15,031 nt of DNA, taken from positions 1 through 15,031 of the forward strand of contig JBJEQT010000074.1 of the NCBI GenBank assembly GCA_051881895.1, given 5' to 3'. Shown here piece after piece: positions 1-7,419 of this stretch; the stretch's first letter is position 1; each line of letters opens with the position of its first letter. Position numbers and translations under genes: made by a program. The notes beneath the pieces are model-generated. The model saw nothing but the letters and a program-made list of their open reading frames with translations, was not told the DNA's origin and did not search any database. Source of the DNA: UBA3818 sp051881895 (lineage in GTDB: Bacteria > Bacillota > Clostridia > Oscillospirales > Ruminococcaceae).

Positions 1-7
1 AAACAAT

Positions 8-40
8 AAAAAAGAGGGAGAAAAATTCTCCCTCTTTTTT
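8..40 (-). terminator. Intrinsic terminator after feoB
   Basis: A perfect 15-bp inverted repeat (arms 8-22 and 26-40, core GAGGGAGAA/TTCTCCCTC, 3-nt loop) is flanked by an A-run on one side and a T-run on the other, so it can work in both directions. It begins 2 nt past the feoB stop codon and ends the feoAB transcript. Confidence 0.93.
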
Positions 41-42
41 TG

Positions 43-2190
43 TTAGCCAAAAAGCTGCACCAGCTGATGAAGCAAAAAGCAGACCGTGATTCCCGCGGCA
101 GTCGGAACCAAAAAGGCCATCGCCGTCCATTTGATGCTCTGCGTCTCCTTATGAATGGTAAGACAGGTCGTCGAACAAGGCCAGTGCATCAAAGAAAAAA
201 GCATCACACTGACAGCCGTTGCCCCTGTCCATCCGTTTTCGGTCAAAAGCTGCCGGAGCATGGACAGGCTTTCCATCTCCACCAGGCTTCCGGTGGACAG
301 GTAAGCCATAATAATAATCGGAACGACAATTTCATTGGCGGGCAGCCCAAGGATAAATGCCAGCAGAATCACACCGTCCATCCCCAACTGGCGGGCAAAC
401 GGGTCCAGAAAAGCGGCACAATGCGCCAGCACCGTCGCGTCCCCGATTGTAAGATTGGCCATTAGCCATATCAAAAGCCCCGCAGGCGCCGCAACCGCCG
501 CCGCACGGCCCAATACAAACATCGTCCGGTCAAAAATGGATCGAATGATCACTTTGCCGATCTGCGGCCTCCGGTAGGGAGGAAGCTCCAGCGTAAAGGA
601 GGATGGAACGCCTTTCAGTACGGTTTTAGAAAGCATCCAGGACACCAGAAACGTCATGAAAACGCCCAATAAAATCACTGCCGTTAGCAGCAGTGCCGAT
701 CCCATCGACTGTCCTAAGCTACTGCCGGTCCCTACAAAAAACATGGTCAAAATAGCAATCAGCGTTGGGAAGCGGCCATTGCAGGGCATAAAGTTGTTGG
801 TTAGCATTGCGATTAGTCTCTCGCGTGGGGAATCAATGATCCTGCATCCCACAATTCCCGCAGCGTTACATCCTAATCCCATGCACATCGTCAGTCCCTG
901 TTTTCCGCAGGCACTGCATTTTTTAAAGTATCGGTCCAAATTAAACGCCACCCGCGGCAGGTATCCCAGATCTTCCAATAGGGTAAAAAGCGGGAAAAAG
1001 ATGGCCATGGGCGGCAGCATGACCGAAACCACCCACGCCAGCGTCCGATAGGCCCCATGGACCAGCATATCGCACAAAAACTGCGGCACGCCAATCCAGC
1101 CGAAAAACGCCGCCAGTTTTCCTTCTACCCAAAACAGGCCGGTACTCAGCCATTGCGACGGAATATTCGCGCCGGCGATGGTAAGCCAGAAAATGCCTAC
1201 CAGCAACGCGATCATAATGGGGAATCCTGTGGCTTTGCTGGTCAGGATTCTGTCTATTTTCCGATCCCGGCTGCTGTAACCATGCCCATCCGAATGTACC
1301 GCATGGATGCAGATTCGTTCTGCCTGGCGAACCAGTCCTGATGCCATTTCATCCCGCAGAGCCTGTTCGTCAAAGCCCGCTTCTTCCAGCTGTTTTCTGG
1401 CTTTTCGCAACAGCTCCTGCACGACAGGCCTATTCAAAATATCCTCGCCTAAATACTGCTGCGCCGACTGAATCAAATTTTTTTCCCCCTCCAGCAGGCG
1501 CAGTGCCAGCCAGCGTGGACGCAGCGCATTCCCGCAGCATTCCCGCAAAGACGGTTCCAGCGTCTTTACCGCCTCTTCCACTGCCGGCGCGTATAACACC
1601 CGGACCGGGTCGGCCAGGGCATCCTTCTTCTGCGTGATTTCATCCACCGCGTCCATCAGCGTATCCAGCCCTTTGCCGCTTCGGGCGCAGGCGCCGGTCA
1701 CCGGCACGCCCAGCTGCCGTGACAGCTCATCGATATCCACCCGGATCTTTTTCTTTTCAGCTTCGTCCATCAGGTTGACGCAAACCACCGTACGCGGCGT
1801 GATTTCGATGGTCTGCAAAACCAGGTTCAGATTGCGCTCCAGGCAGGTGGCATCGCACACAACCACCACCGCGTCCGGATCGCCGAAGCAGATAAAATCC
1901 CGCGCGACTTCCTCCTCCGCCGAATGTGCCATCAAAGAATAGCTGCCCGGAATGTCCACCATCACAAAGCCCCGGCCGTTATGTTCACATCTTCCCTGCG
2001 CGTTGGATACCGTTTTTCCGGGCCAGTTCCCCGTATGCTGATTCATTCCGGTCAAGCCATTGAACACCGTACTCTTTCCCACGTTCGGGTTTCCCGCCAA
2101 CGCAACTACCTGATCCTGCGGGGACTGACGGCGGATTACCAGCCCCTCATCCACTGCTTTTCTCCCTGTTGAACCGCTGGTCAATCCCAA
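43..2190 (-). CDS. feoB: Ferrous iron transport protein B (FeoB)
   Basis: FeoB is the inner-membrane Fe(II) transporter with a cytosolic GTPase domain. With the TTG start used here it has 715 residues, normal for the family. The G domain shows G1 GNPNVGKS (about 33-40), the GNWPGKTV switch region (about 55-62), G3 DIPG (about 79-82) and G4 NLMD (about 139-142). A helical linker follows, then a hydrophobic half with the Gate-type segments containing CNAAGIVGC and MPCNGRFPT, the form I know from clostridial FeoB. About 30 residues precede the G1 loop, a longer lead than in the classical E. coli protein. Start choice: a GTG at 2199 would lie directly on the AAAGGGG ribosome binding site, whereas the TTG at 2190 has good spacing and gives the MGLT-type N-terminus that I recall from clostridial relatives. 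feoA lies upstream in the same direction, separated by a hairpin. No feoC is visible. Confidence 0.96.
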   Translation of the reverse strand: MGLTSGSTGRKAVDEGLVIRRQSPQDQVVALAGNPNVGKSTVFNGLTGMNQHTGNWPGKTVSNAQGRCEHNGRGFVMVDIPGSYSLMAHSAEEEVARDFICFGDPDAVVVVCDATCLERNLNLVLQTIEITPRTVVCVNLMDEAEKKKIRVDIDELSRQLGVPVTGACARSGKGLDTLMDAVDEITQKKDALADPVRVLYAPAVEEAVKTLEPSLRECCGNALRPRWLALRLLEGEKNLIQSAQQYLGEDILNRPVVQELLRKARKQLEEAGFDEQALRDEMASGLVRQAERICIHAVHSDGHGYSSRDRKIDRILTSKATGFPIMIALLVGIFWLTIAGANIPSQWLSTGLFWVEGKLAAFFGWIGVPQFLCDMLVHGAYRTLAWVVSVMLPPMAIFFPLFTLLEDLGYLPRVAFNLDRYFKKCSACGKQGLTMCMGLGCNAAGIVGCRIIDSPRERLIAMLTNNFMPCNGRFPTLIAILTMFFVGTGSSLGQSMGSALLLTAVILLGVFMTFLVSWMLSKTVLKGVPSSFTLELPPYRRPQIGKVIIRSIFDRTMFVLGRAAAVAAPAGLLIWLMANLTIGDATVLAHCAAFLDPFARQLGMDGVILLAFILGLPANEIVVPIIIMAYLSTGSLVEMESLSMLRQLLTENGWTGATAVSVMLFSLMHWPCSTTCLTIHKETQSIKWTAMAFLVPTAAGITVCFLLHQLVQLFG

Positions 2191-2241
2191 TGCGGCCACC
2201 CCTTTCTGAAAATAGCTTTCCTGCGCACTGTACCAAAAAGG

Positions 2242-2280
2242 AAACGTCCCCGAAAGGCATTTTTGCTTCCGGGGATGTTT
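2242..2280 (-). terminator. Intercistronic hairpin between feoA and feoB (partial terminator or attenuator)
   Basis: Arms 2242-2256 and 2266-2280 pair over about 15 bp, with one G-U pair and one mismatch, around a 9-nt loop. In the direction of transcription the hairpin begins about 4 nt after the feoA stop and is followed by CCTTTTTGG, a short interrupted T-run. It looks like a leaky terminator or an RNA-stability element that would lower feoB transcript relative to feoA. The stem is seen in the sequence; the function is inferred. Confidence 0.55.
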
Positions 2281-2284
2281 TCAA

Positions 2285-2521
2285 TCAGCCGCAGAACACC
2301 AAAACGCCCGCTGAGTCCTCCGCGCGCAGTGCGATCACCGCTCCGCGGATCAGATAAGCTACCGGGTCTCCGGACGGGCTTTTCTGCACACATTCTACTT
2401 TTGTGCCCTCGATCAATCCAATATCCTGCAGACGGCGGCGCATACTGCCCTGCAGCGTCAGTTTTCCCACCCGCGCAGTCTGCCCGCATTGCAAATCGCT
2501 CAAAGGCTGTATATGATTCAT
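2285..2521 (-). CDS. feoA: Ferrous iron transport protein A (FeoA)
   Basis: FeoA is a small cytosolic SH3-like protein that supports FeoB-mediated Fe(II) uptake. The 78-residue product has the standard features: an N-terminal LSDLQCGQTARV strand segment, the central MRRRLQDIGLIEGTKVE motif typical of FeoA domains, and a C-terminal PVAYLIRGAVIALR strand pair. The reading frame is open further upstream, but the ATG at 2521 is preceded by a clear AAGGAG about 9 nt away and gives the family's usual length. It is the first gene of a feoA-feoB operon and faces a metalloregulator across 107 bp that contain an inverted repeat, so metal-dependent repression is likely. Confidence 0.95.
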   Translation of the reverse strand: MNHIQPLSDLQCGQTARVGKLTLQGSMRRRLQDIGLIEGTKVECVQKSPSGDPVAYLIRGAVIALRAEDSAGVLVFCG

Positions 2522-2549
2522 AAAGATAAGCTCCTTACCATAAACTGAA

Positions 2550-2578
2550 ATTAGGAATCGGAAACTTTGTTTCCTAAT
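2550..2578. promoter_or_regulatory. Candidate metalloregulator operator in the feoA/mntR divergent spacer
   Basis: Perfect 8-nt arms ATTAGGAA (2550-2557) and TTCCTAAT (2571-2578) enclose a second, nested palindrome, GGAAAC-TTT-GTTTCC (2560-2574). The TTAGG/CCTAA half-sites recall DtxR/IdeR boxes, and the GGAAAC-type arm recalls MntR boxes, although the spacing matches neither textbook site exactly. The repeat lies between divergent feoA and the DtxR/MntR-family gene, where one bound dimer or pair of dimers could control both. I saw no convincing -35/-10 pair for either gene. The palindrome is seen; its role is inferred. Confidence 0.6.
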
Positions 2579-2628
2579 GCCAAGATATGTCAGGATGCCG
2601 GATGGTGTGCAAGGGAGGAGGAAATGCC

Positions 2629-3063
2629 GTGGAATCATCTGCGTTTTATACCATGAAAGGGTACGAACTGGCGGCAAATACCCAAATCACCACCGCTATG
2701 GAGGACTATCTGGAAATGATCTGCCGTTTGGAGAAAGAAGAGGCCGGCCCTGTCCGCATCCGCGCGCTCTCCCAAAAGCTGCATGTTAAGCCCTCATCCG
2801 CTTCCAAAATGGTTTCCAATCTGCGGGAAAAAGGGCTGGTTACAGCAAAAAAGTATGGCGAGATCCATCTGACCGACAGCGGCCGTACCTTTGGCCGGTA
2901 TCTGTTGTACCGCCACGACCTGCTGCACCGTTTTTTGTGCTTTCTCAATCAGTCGCAAAATGAATTGGAGCAGGTGGAAAAAATCGAACATTTTGTGGAC
3001 GAAAAAACCGTCCGCAGCATCCAGGCGTTTTTAGACAGCCTGCCGCAAGAAATCGAAATGTAA
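2629..3063 (+). CDS. mntR: MntR/DtxR-family metal-dependent transcriptional regulator
   Basis: A 144-residue cytosolic repressor of the DtxR superfamily, MntR-sized and lacking the SH3 domain of long DtxR/IdeR proteins. The N-terminal winged helix-turn-helix (about 22-85) has the recognition-helix segment KPSSASKMVSNLREKGLV. The dimerisation helices follow. All six ligands known from Bacillus subtilis MntR can be matched: Asp26 and Glu29 in MEDYLEMI, His96 in YRHDLL, and Glu117, Glu120 and His121 in VEKIEH. DtxR/IdeR would have Met and Cys at two of these places. Start: the GTG at 2629 follows GGGAGGAGG with 7-nt spacing; the in-frame ATG at 2587 has no such site. The gene is divergent from feoAB and is closed by a strong terminator. 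MntR-like by ligands, but the neighbourhood points to iron, so the sensed metal is open. Confidence 0.92.
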   Translation: MESSAFYTMKGYELAANTQITTAMEDYLEMICRLEKEEAGPVRIRALSQKLHVKPSSASKMVSNLREKGLVTAKKYGEIHLTDSGRTFGRYLLYRHDLLHRFLCFLNQSQNELEQVEKIEHFVDEKTVRSIQAFLDSLPQEIEM

Positions 3064-3097
3064 AAAACGCCCCGGAGCATTTGCTCCGGGGCGTTTT
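3064..3097. terminator. Bidirectional intrinsic terminator between mntR and mfd
   Basis: A perfect 15-bp stem (3064-3078 with 3083-3097, core CGCCCCGGAGC/GCTCCGGGGCG) with a 4-nt loop begins immediately after the mntR stop codon. It has TTTT on the plus side and a TTTTTT run on the minus side, so it serves mntR and the convergent operon that ends with mfd. Confidence 0.93.
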
Positions 3098-3181
3098 GAT
3101 TTGGTTTTCAGCGGCGGATCCGCTTAACCCGCGCCTTCTGTTAAACGTCTTCGATAACGCTTTCGGTTCCGCACAGGCACC

Positions 3182-6100
3182 CTATTTTGCCTGTTCCTCT
3201 TTCGCCGGGCCGCTCATCAGGTACAGCGCCGTTCGCATGGTATGGATTGGCTCTTCTTTCTCAGCCACCCGCACTGCGATATAAGGCTTTGCCCCGGCGC
3301 CGATGGATACCCGGCTGCGCAGCGCCGCCGACACCCGGCTGGCCCTCTCAAGATCAAATACCGACGGATAAAAAACGATCATATCGTTTTTCTGGGAGAT
3401 TTCGTAAATACCCAGCGATGCGGCGATATTTCGCAAAAGCGCCACGTCGATCAGGCCCTGCACCGCCTGAGGCGGATCGCCAAACCGGTCGATCAGCTCA
3501 TCGGTCACGTCCATGGCATCCTCTTCATTTTGAATGGAGGCAATCTTTTTATAAACATCGATACGCTGAGACAGATTGTCGATATATCCTTCCGGAATGT
3601 GGGCGCCGATACGGATATCCACCAGGCATTCCCGCTGGGGGACCGTATCTTCCCCTCGCTGTTCGCTCACCGCCTCGGACAAAAGCTTCAAGTACATCTC
3701 ATACCCCACGGCCTCCATATGACCGTGCTGGCTGGTGCCCAGCACATTGCCCGCGCCGCGGATCTCCAGGTCCCGCATGGCGATGCGGAATCCCGACCCA
3801 AACGAGGTAAATTCCCGGATGGCTGAAAGCCGCTTGGCTGCTACGTCGGTCAACTCCCGGCCAGGGAAAAAGGTGAAATAGGCATAGGCCCGCCGGTTGG
3901 AGCGGCCCACACGTCCCCGGATCTGATACAACTGGGACAGGCCCATCTTGTCCGCCGATTCGATAATCAGCGTGTTGCAGTTGGGCACATCCACCCCGGT
4001 TTCAATAATGGTGGTACAGACCAAAATATCGATTTCATGGTCCAATAGCTGCCGCCACACCTCGGACAGCTGCTCCTCATTCATTTTTCCATGGGCAGTG
4101 GTGATCCTGGCGTCCGGTATCAGCTGGCTGATCCGGTGGGCACAGGAATCGATGGATTCCACCCGGTTGTGCAGGTAGAACACCTGCCCACCCCGGCGCA
4201 GCTCCCGGCGGATGGCCTCGGTGAGGATCCCCCAATCGTGCTCCACCACATAGGTCTGCACGGGATGGCGGTCCATGGGCGCCTCTTCGATGGTGGACAT
4301 ATCCCGGATGCCGGACATGGCCATGTTGAGCGTCCGGGGAATGGGCGTCGCCGACAGGGTCAGCACGTCCACCGATTCGCGCATTTCCTTGAATTTTTCC
4401 TTATGAGCCACCCCAAAGCGCTGCTCCTCGTCGATGATGCACAGTCCCAAATCTTTAAACTGTACGTCCTTTTGCAGCAGCCGGTGCGTACCGATAATGA
4501 TATCCACCTCTCCCCGGCGCAGCTTGCGCAGGATCTGTTCCTGCTGCTTGGGGCTGCGGAAGCGGGACAGCAATTCTATCGTTACCGGGAACCCCTGCAT
4601 CCGCTCTAAAAAGGTCTGGTAATGCTGCCAGGCCAGGATGGTGGTGGGAACCAATACCGCGCACTGTTTGGAGTCCATTACGCATTTGAAGGCCGCGCGG
4701 ATGGCCACCTCCGTTTTGCCAAAGCCCACGTCGCCGCACAAAAGCCGGTCCATCGGCCGGGGGGACTCCATGTCCTCCTTGATTTCGGCGATGCATCGCA
4801 GCTGATCGTCGGTCTCTTCATAGGGGAACCGTTCTTCAAATTCCTTCTGCCATTCGGTATCCGCCGAGAAAGCAAAGCCCTTGGCCTGCATGCGGGCGGC
4901 ATAGAGCTTGATAAGCTCTTCGGCCATTTCGGTGACCGCTTTTTTCACCCGCTGGCGGGTCTTTTGCCATTCTACCGAATTGAGTTTGTTGAGTTTAACA
5001 GCTTTGTCTTCTTTGGGTCCGATGTATTTGCTCACCAAATCCAGCTGGGTCACCGGAACGAACAGCGCGTCGGTCCCCGCGTAGCGGATTTTGATGTAAT
5101 CCTTGGTGATGCCGTGAATTTCCCGCTTGACCACCCCTTCAAATACACCGATGCCGTGGGCGGCGTGGACCACATAGTCGCCGAACGTCAGATCGGACAG
5201 CGAGCGGATCTGTTCCCCTGGTTTTTTGGACTTTTTCCGTTTGACCGTTCTCGCGGCGGCCTTGCCATGGGTGATGAGGGCAAATTTCAGCTCCGGCAGC
5301 TCCATACCGCCGGAGAGGGAACCGGCCATGACGCAGATCTTTCCGGGCGCCAGTTCCCGCTCTCCGTCTGCGACCGGAAGATTCCTCTCTGCCAGATCGT
5401 CCCGCAGCGCCGCGGCGGCCTTTTCGGTGCCGGCCAGTACCGCCACCCGGTACTCCCTGCGCAGAAAGCTATCCAGGTCCTCTTCCAAAAGCTTCAGATC
5501 GCCGCCCCAGGGGGAGAGCGCCACGGCGTTGAGACTGACAAGTTCGCTGAGCCGTACCTCCGGCAAGGAGCGGGCGAAATTTTCCAGGATGGCGCAGGGC
5601 CGCCCTTCCATCGCCTCCAGCACTTGAGGAAATTCTATGGCAAAGGTATCGCAGCCCTTGAACAAAACACCCTCCTGCAAAAGCTGGGATACATCCTCGT
5701 AGTGCTGCCACATGGAGGTTTTGGACGCTTCTTTCACCGAGACCATTTCGCAGAAAATCAGCCCCGCATCCGGCAGATAGTCCAGCAGGGTTGCCGGCTG
5801 CGGATAGACTAGCGGCAGGAATTTATCGATATTGTTTAACGAAAGCCCCGCCTCCAGCTTTTCCATATCGGTAAGCAAAATCTCTTTCGCCTTGACTCCC
5901 TGTTTGCCCCGCAGGGAATCATATGCTTTGCCCAGACGCTTGACCAGCCAGGCGTTGTCCGGATACAGCACCTCCCGGGCAGGGGTGATCAGCGCTTCTT
6001 TGACCGTGTCAATGCGCCGTTGGGAATCCAGGTCGAAGGTGCTGATGGTGTCGATCTCATCGCCCCAGAATTCCATCCGGTAAGGGGCCGGCGCGTGCGG

Positions 6101-6643
6101 CGGATAAAAATCCAGAATGCCGCCCCGCAGCGAGAACTGACAGACGCCATCCACCTGGTCGCGCCGCTCGTAACCGGCATGTACCAGACGGGCAGTCAGA
6201 TCCTGGGGGGAATGTTCCTCGCCGGGATGAAGGGCCATGGTGTTTTTTCGGAGCGTTTCCGGCGGCAGGGTATACTGCAAAAGCGCCTCGATCCCGCAGA
6301 TGACCATCGGGACCTTTCCCTGCACAAGACCGCTCAGCACCTTCAGACGGGCAAATTCATATTCCCGGCTGACTCCCTCCACATCCCGGAAGGTAAATTC
6401 CCGCGCCGGGTAGACAAAGGCTCTGTCTTCCCCCGCCAAAGCGTTGATATCCTCACACAGCCGGGTCGCCATCGCCTCGTCCGGTGTTACCACCAAAAAC
6501 GGCCCTGTCTCGGACAAAGCTGCCGCTACCGCCGCTTTATGGATATGTCCCAGACCGGTCATTTCGGCGGGCCATCCTCTTTTTGCCATAGCCGCCAGCA
6601 GCATCCGATACTGTGGCGCGGATGAAATCACATCCAGCAGCAT
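3182..6643 (-). CDS. mfd: Transcription-repair coupling factor Mfd
   Basis: Mfd is a DNA translocase that removes RNA polymerase stalled at lesions and recruits UvrA. The 1153-residue product has the full domain order. The UvrB-like N-terminal module (about 1-350) includes YPAREFTFRDVEGVSREYEF. The RNA-polymerase-interacting domain (about 490-570) includes VHAAHGIGVFEG. The RecG-like SF2 motor has Walker A GDVGFGKT (about 635-642), DEEQ (about 737-740), the TLSATPIPRTL motif, and a motif VI segment QIRGRVGRSNR. A translocation motif RDLEIRGAGNVLG follows (about 955-970), then the C-terminal D7 domain. Start: the ATG at 6643 lies 6 nt after GGAGGG; an upstream in-frame start at 6682 would overlap pth and has no ribosome binding site. 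It is 28 nt downstream of pth, the usual Firmicutes arrangement, and is the last gene of the operon. Confidence 0.98.
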   Translation of the reverse strand: MLLDVISSAPQYRMLLAAMAKRGWPAEMTGLGHIHKAAVAAALSETGPFLVVTPDEAMATRLCEDINALAGEDRAFVYPAREFTFRDVEGVSREYEFARLKVLSGLVQGKVPMVICGIEALLQYTLPPETLRKNTMALHPGEEHSPQDLTARLVHAGYERRDQVDGVCQFSLRGGILDFYPPHAPAPYRMEFWGDEIDTISTFDLDSQRRIDTVKEALITPAREVLYPDNAWLVKRLGKAYDSLRGKQGVKAKEILLTDMEKLEAGLSLNNIDKFLPLVYPQPATLLDYLPDAGLIFCEMVSVKEASKTSMWQHYEDVSQLLQEGVLFKGCDTFAIEFPQVLEAMEGRPCAILENFARSLPEVRLSELVSLNAVALSPWGGDLKLLEEDLDSFLRREYRVAVLAGTEKAAAALRDDLAERNLPVADGERELAPGKICVMAGSLSGGMELPELKFALITHGKAAARTVKRKKSKKPGEQIRSLSDLTFGDYVVHAAHGIGVFEGVVKREIHGITKDYIKIRYAGTDALFVPVTQLDLVSKYIGPKEDKAVKLNKLNSVEWQKTRQRVKKAVTEMAEELIKLYAARMQAKGFAFSADTEWQKEFEERFPYEETDDQLRCIAEIKEDMESPRPMDRLLCGDVGFGKTEVAIRAAFKCVMDSKQCAVLVPTTILAWQHYQTFLERMQGFPVTIELLSRFRSPKQQEQILRKLRRGEVDIIIGTHRLLQKDVQFKDLGLCIIDEEQRFGVAHKEKFKEMRESVDVLTLSATPIPRTLNMAMSGIRDMSTIEEAPMDRHPVQTYVVEHDWGILTEAIRRELRRGGQVFYLHNRVESIDSCAHRISQLIPDARITTAHGKMNEEQLSEVWRQLLDHEIDILVCTTIIETGVDVPNCNTLIIESADKMGLSQLYQIRGRVGRSNRRAYAYFTFFPGRELTDVAAKRLSAIREFTSFGSGFRIAMRDLEIRGAGNVLGTSQHGHMEAVGYEMYLKLLSEAVSEQRGEDTVPQRECLVDIRIGAHIPEGYIDNLSQRIDVYKKIASIQNEEDAMDVTDELIDRFGDPPQAVQGLIDVALLRNIAASLGIYEISQKNDMIVFYPSVFDLERASRVSAALRSRVSIGAGAKPYIAVRVAEKEEPIHTMRTALYLMSGPAKEEQAK

Positions 6644-6671
6644 TGTCTTCCCTCCCCCGTTTTGTGAAAAG

Positions 6672-7286
6672 CTATTTTCCATTATATGCGTTCATTGCGT
6701 CATCCATACGACCGGACACGATCATACCGGCCATTTCCGCCGCGTGCTCCAGCACACCGTCCAGCGCTTTCTGCTCTTCGGCGGAAAACCGGCTGAGTAC
6801 CCACTTGGCCAAATCGTAATCCGGATGCGGTTTGGCCCCCACCCCGATTTTAACCCGGGGGAACTGGTCGGAGCCGGTAAGGTAGATGATATTCTTCAAT
6901 CCGTTGTGCCCGCCGTCGGTCCCCTTGCGGCGAATGCGCACATGCCCCGGTTCCAGCGAAATATCGTCCATAAACACCAGGACCCGTTCCATGGGTATCT
7001 TGTAAAAAGCTGCCGCCTCCTGCACCGCCTGACCGGACAGGTTCATGAAAGTGGAAGGCTTCATCAAAAGCACCCGATGCCCAGCCAGGATTCCGTCGCC
7101 GCACAGCGATTTGAATTTCAGCCGGTCGATCTTAACACCCAGCTCCCCGGCAATGCGGTCCACTGCCATAAAGCCCGCGTTGTGCCGGGTATTTTCGTAT
7201 TCTCTGCCGGGATTTCCCAACCCGACGATCAGAAATTCCACCGGACCCGACGGCACGTCCGCCTTTTTGGAAAAGAACTTCAGCAT
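6672..7286 (-). CDS. pth: Peptidyl-tRNA hydrolase
   Basis: Pth cleaves peptidyl-tRNA released from stalled ribosomes and recycles tRNA (SpoVC in Bacillus subtilis). The 204-residue protein carries GLGNPG (about 22-27), the catalytic His35 in NTRHNAGF, KPSTFMNLSG (76-85) with Asn82, MDDISLEPG with Asp107/Asp108, and GGHNGL with Asn128, matching the E. coli His20, Asn68, Asp93 and Asn114 positions. A roughly 16-residue lead precedes the first strand, somewhat longer than in E. coli. The ATG at 7286 follows AAGGAGG with 4-nt spacing. A small GC-rich hairpin (arms 7299-7304 and 7312-7317) lies just upstream of this ribosome binding site and could tune initiation. It sits between prs and mfd. The L25/Ctc gene found between prs and pth in B. 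subtilis is absent. Confidence 0.98.
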   Translation of the reverse strand: MLKFFSKKADVPSGPVEFLIVGLGNPGREYENTRHNAGFMAVDRIAGELGVKIDRLKFKSLCGDGILAGHRVLLMKPSTFMNLSGQAVQEAAAFYKIPMERVLVFMDDISLEPGHVRIRRKGTDGGHNGLKNIIYLTGSDQFPRVKIGVGAKPHPDYDLAKWVLSRFSAEEQKALDGVLEHAAEMAGMIVSGRMDDAMNAYNGK

Positions 7287-7354
7287 ATTTCCTCCTTCGC
7301 CGGGGCCATCGCCCGGCTTTGCCCCAAACGCCTGGCTTTTTCAGGGCAGACAAT

Positions 7355-7384
7355 CAAGGCGGGATATTTCACTACCCCGCCTTG
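7355..7384 (-). other. Inverted repeat in the prs-pth intergenic space
   Basis: Arms CAAGGCGGG (7355-7363) and CCCGCCTTG (7376-7384) form a perfect 9-bp stem with a 12-nt loop, 35 nt downstream of the prs stop. No T-run follows in the direction of transcription, so it is more likely an RNA processing or stability element, or a weak pause, than an efficient terminator. Read-through into pth-mfd is therefore expected. Confidence 0.5.
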
Positions 7385-7419
7385 CAAATAAAATCGGATA
7401 AAAGGTTTCGTTCCGCCGA

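Noticed and set aside
2587..2628. Longer N-terminus for the MntR-type regulator starting at the ATG at 2587
   Set aside because: No ribosome binding site precedes it, while the GTG at 2629 has GGGAGGAGG at ideal spacing and gives the family length.
3098..3181. Separate terminator for mfd in the GC-rich stretch next to its stop codon
   Set aside because: The short GCGGATCCGC palindrome there lacks a T-run; the bidirectional hairpin at 3064-3097 already provides a strong minus-strand terminator.
4622..5812. 396-codon plus-strand open frame inside mfd
   Set aside because: It lies entirely antisense to conserved Mfd motor domains and has no start signal or family motif.
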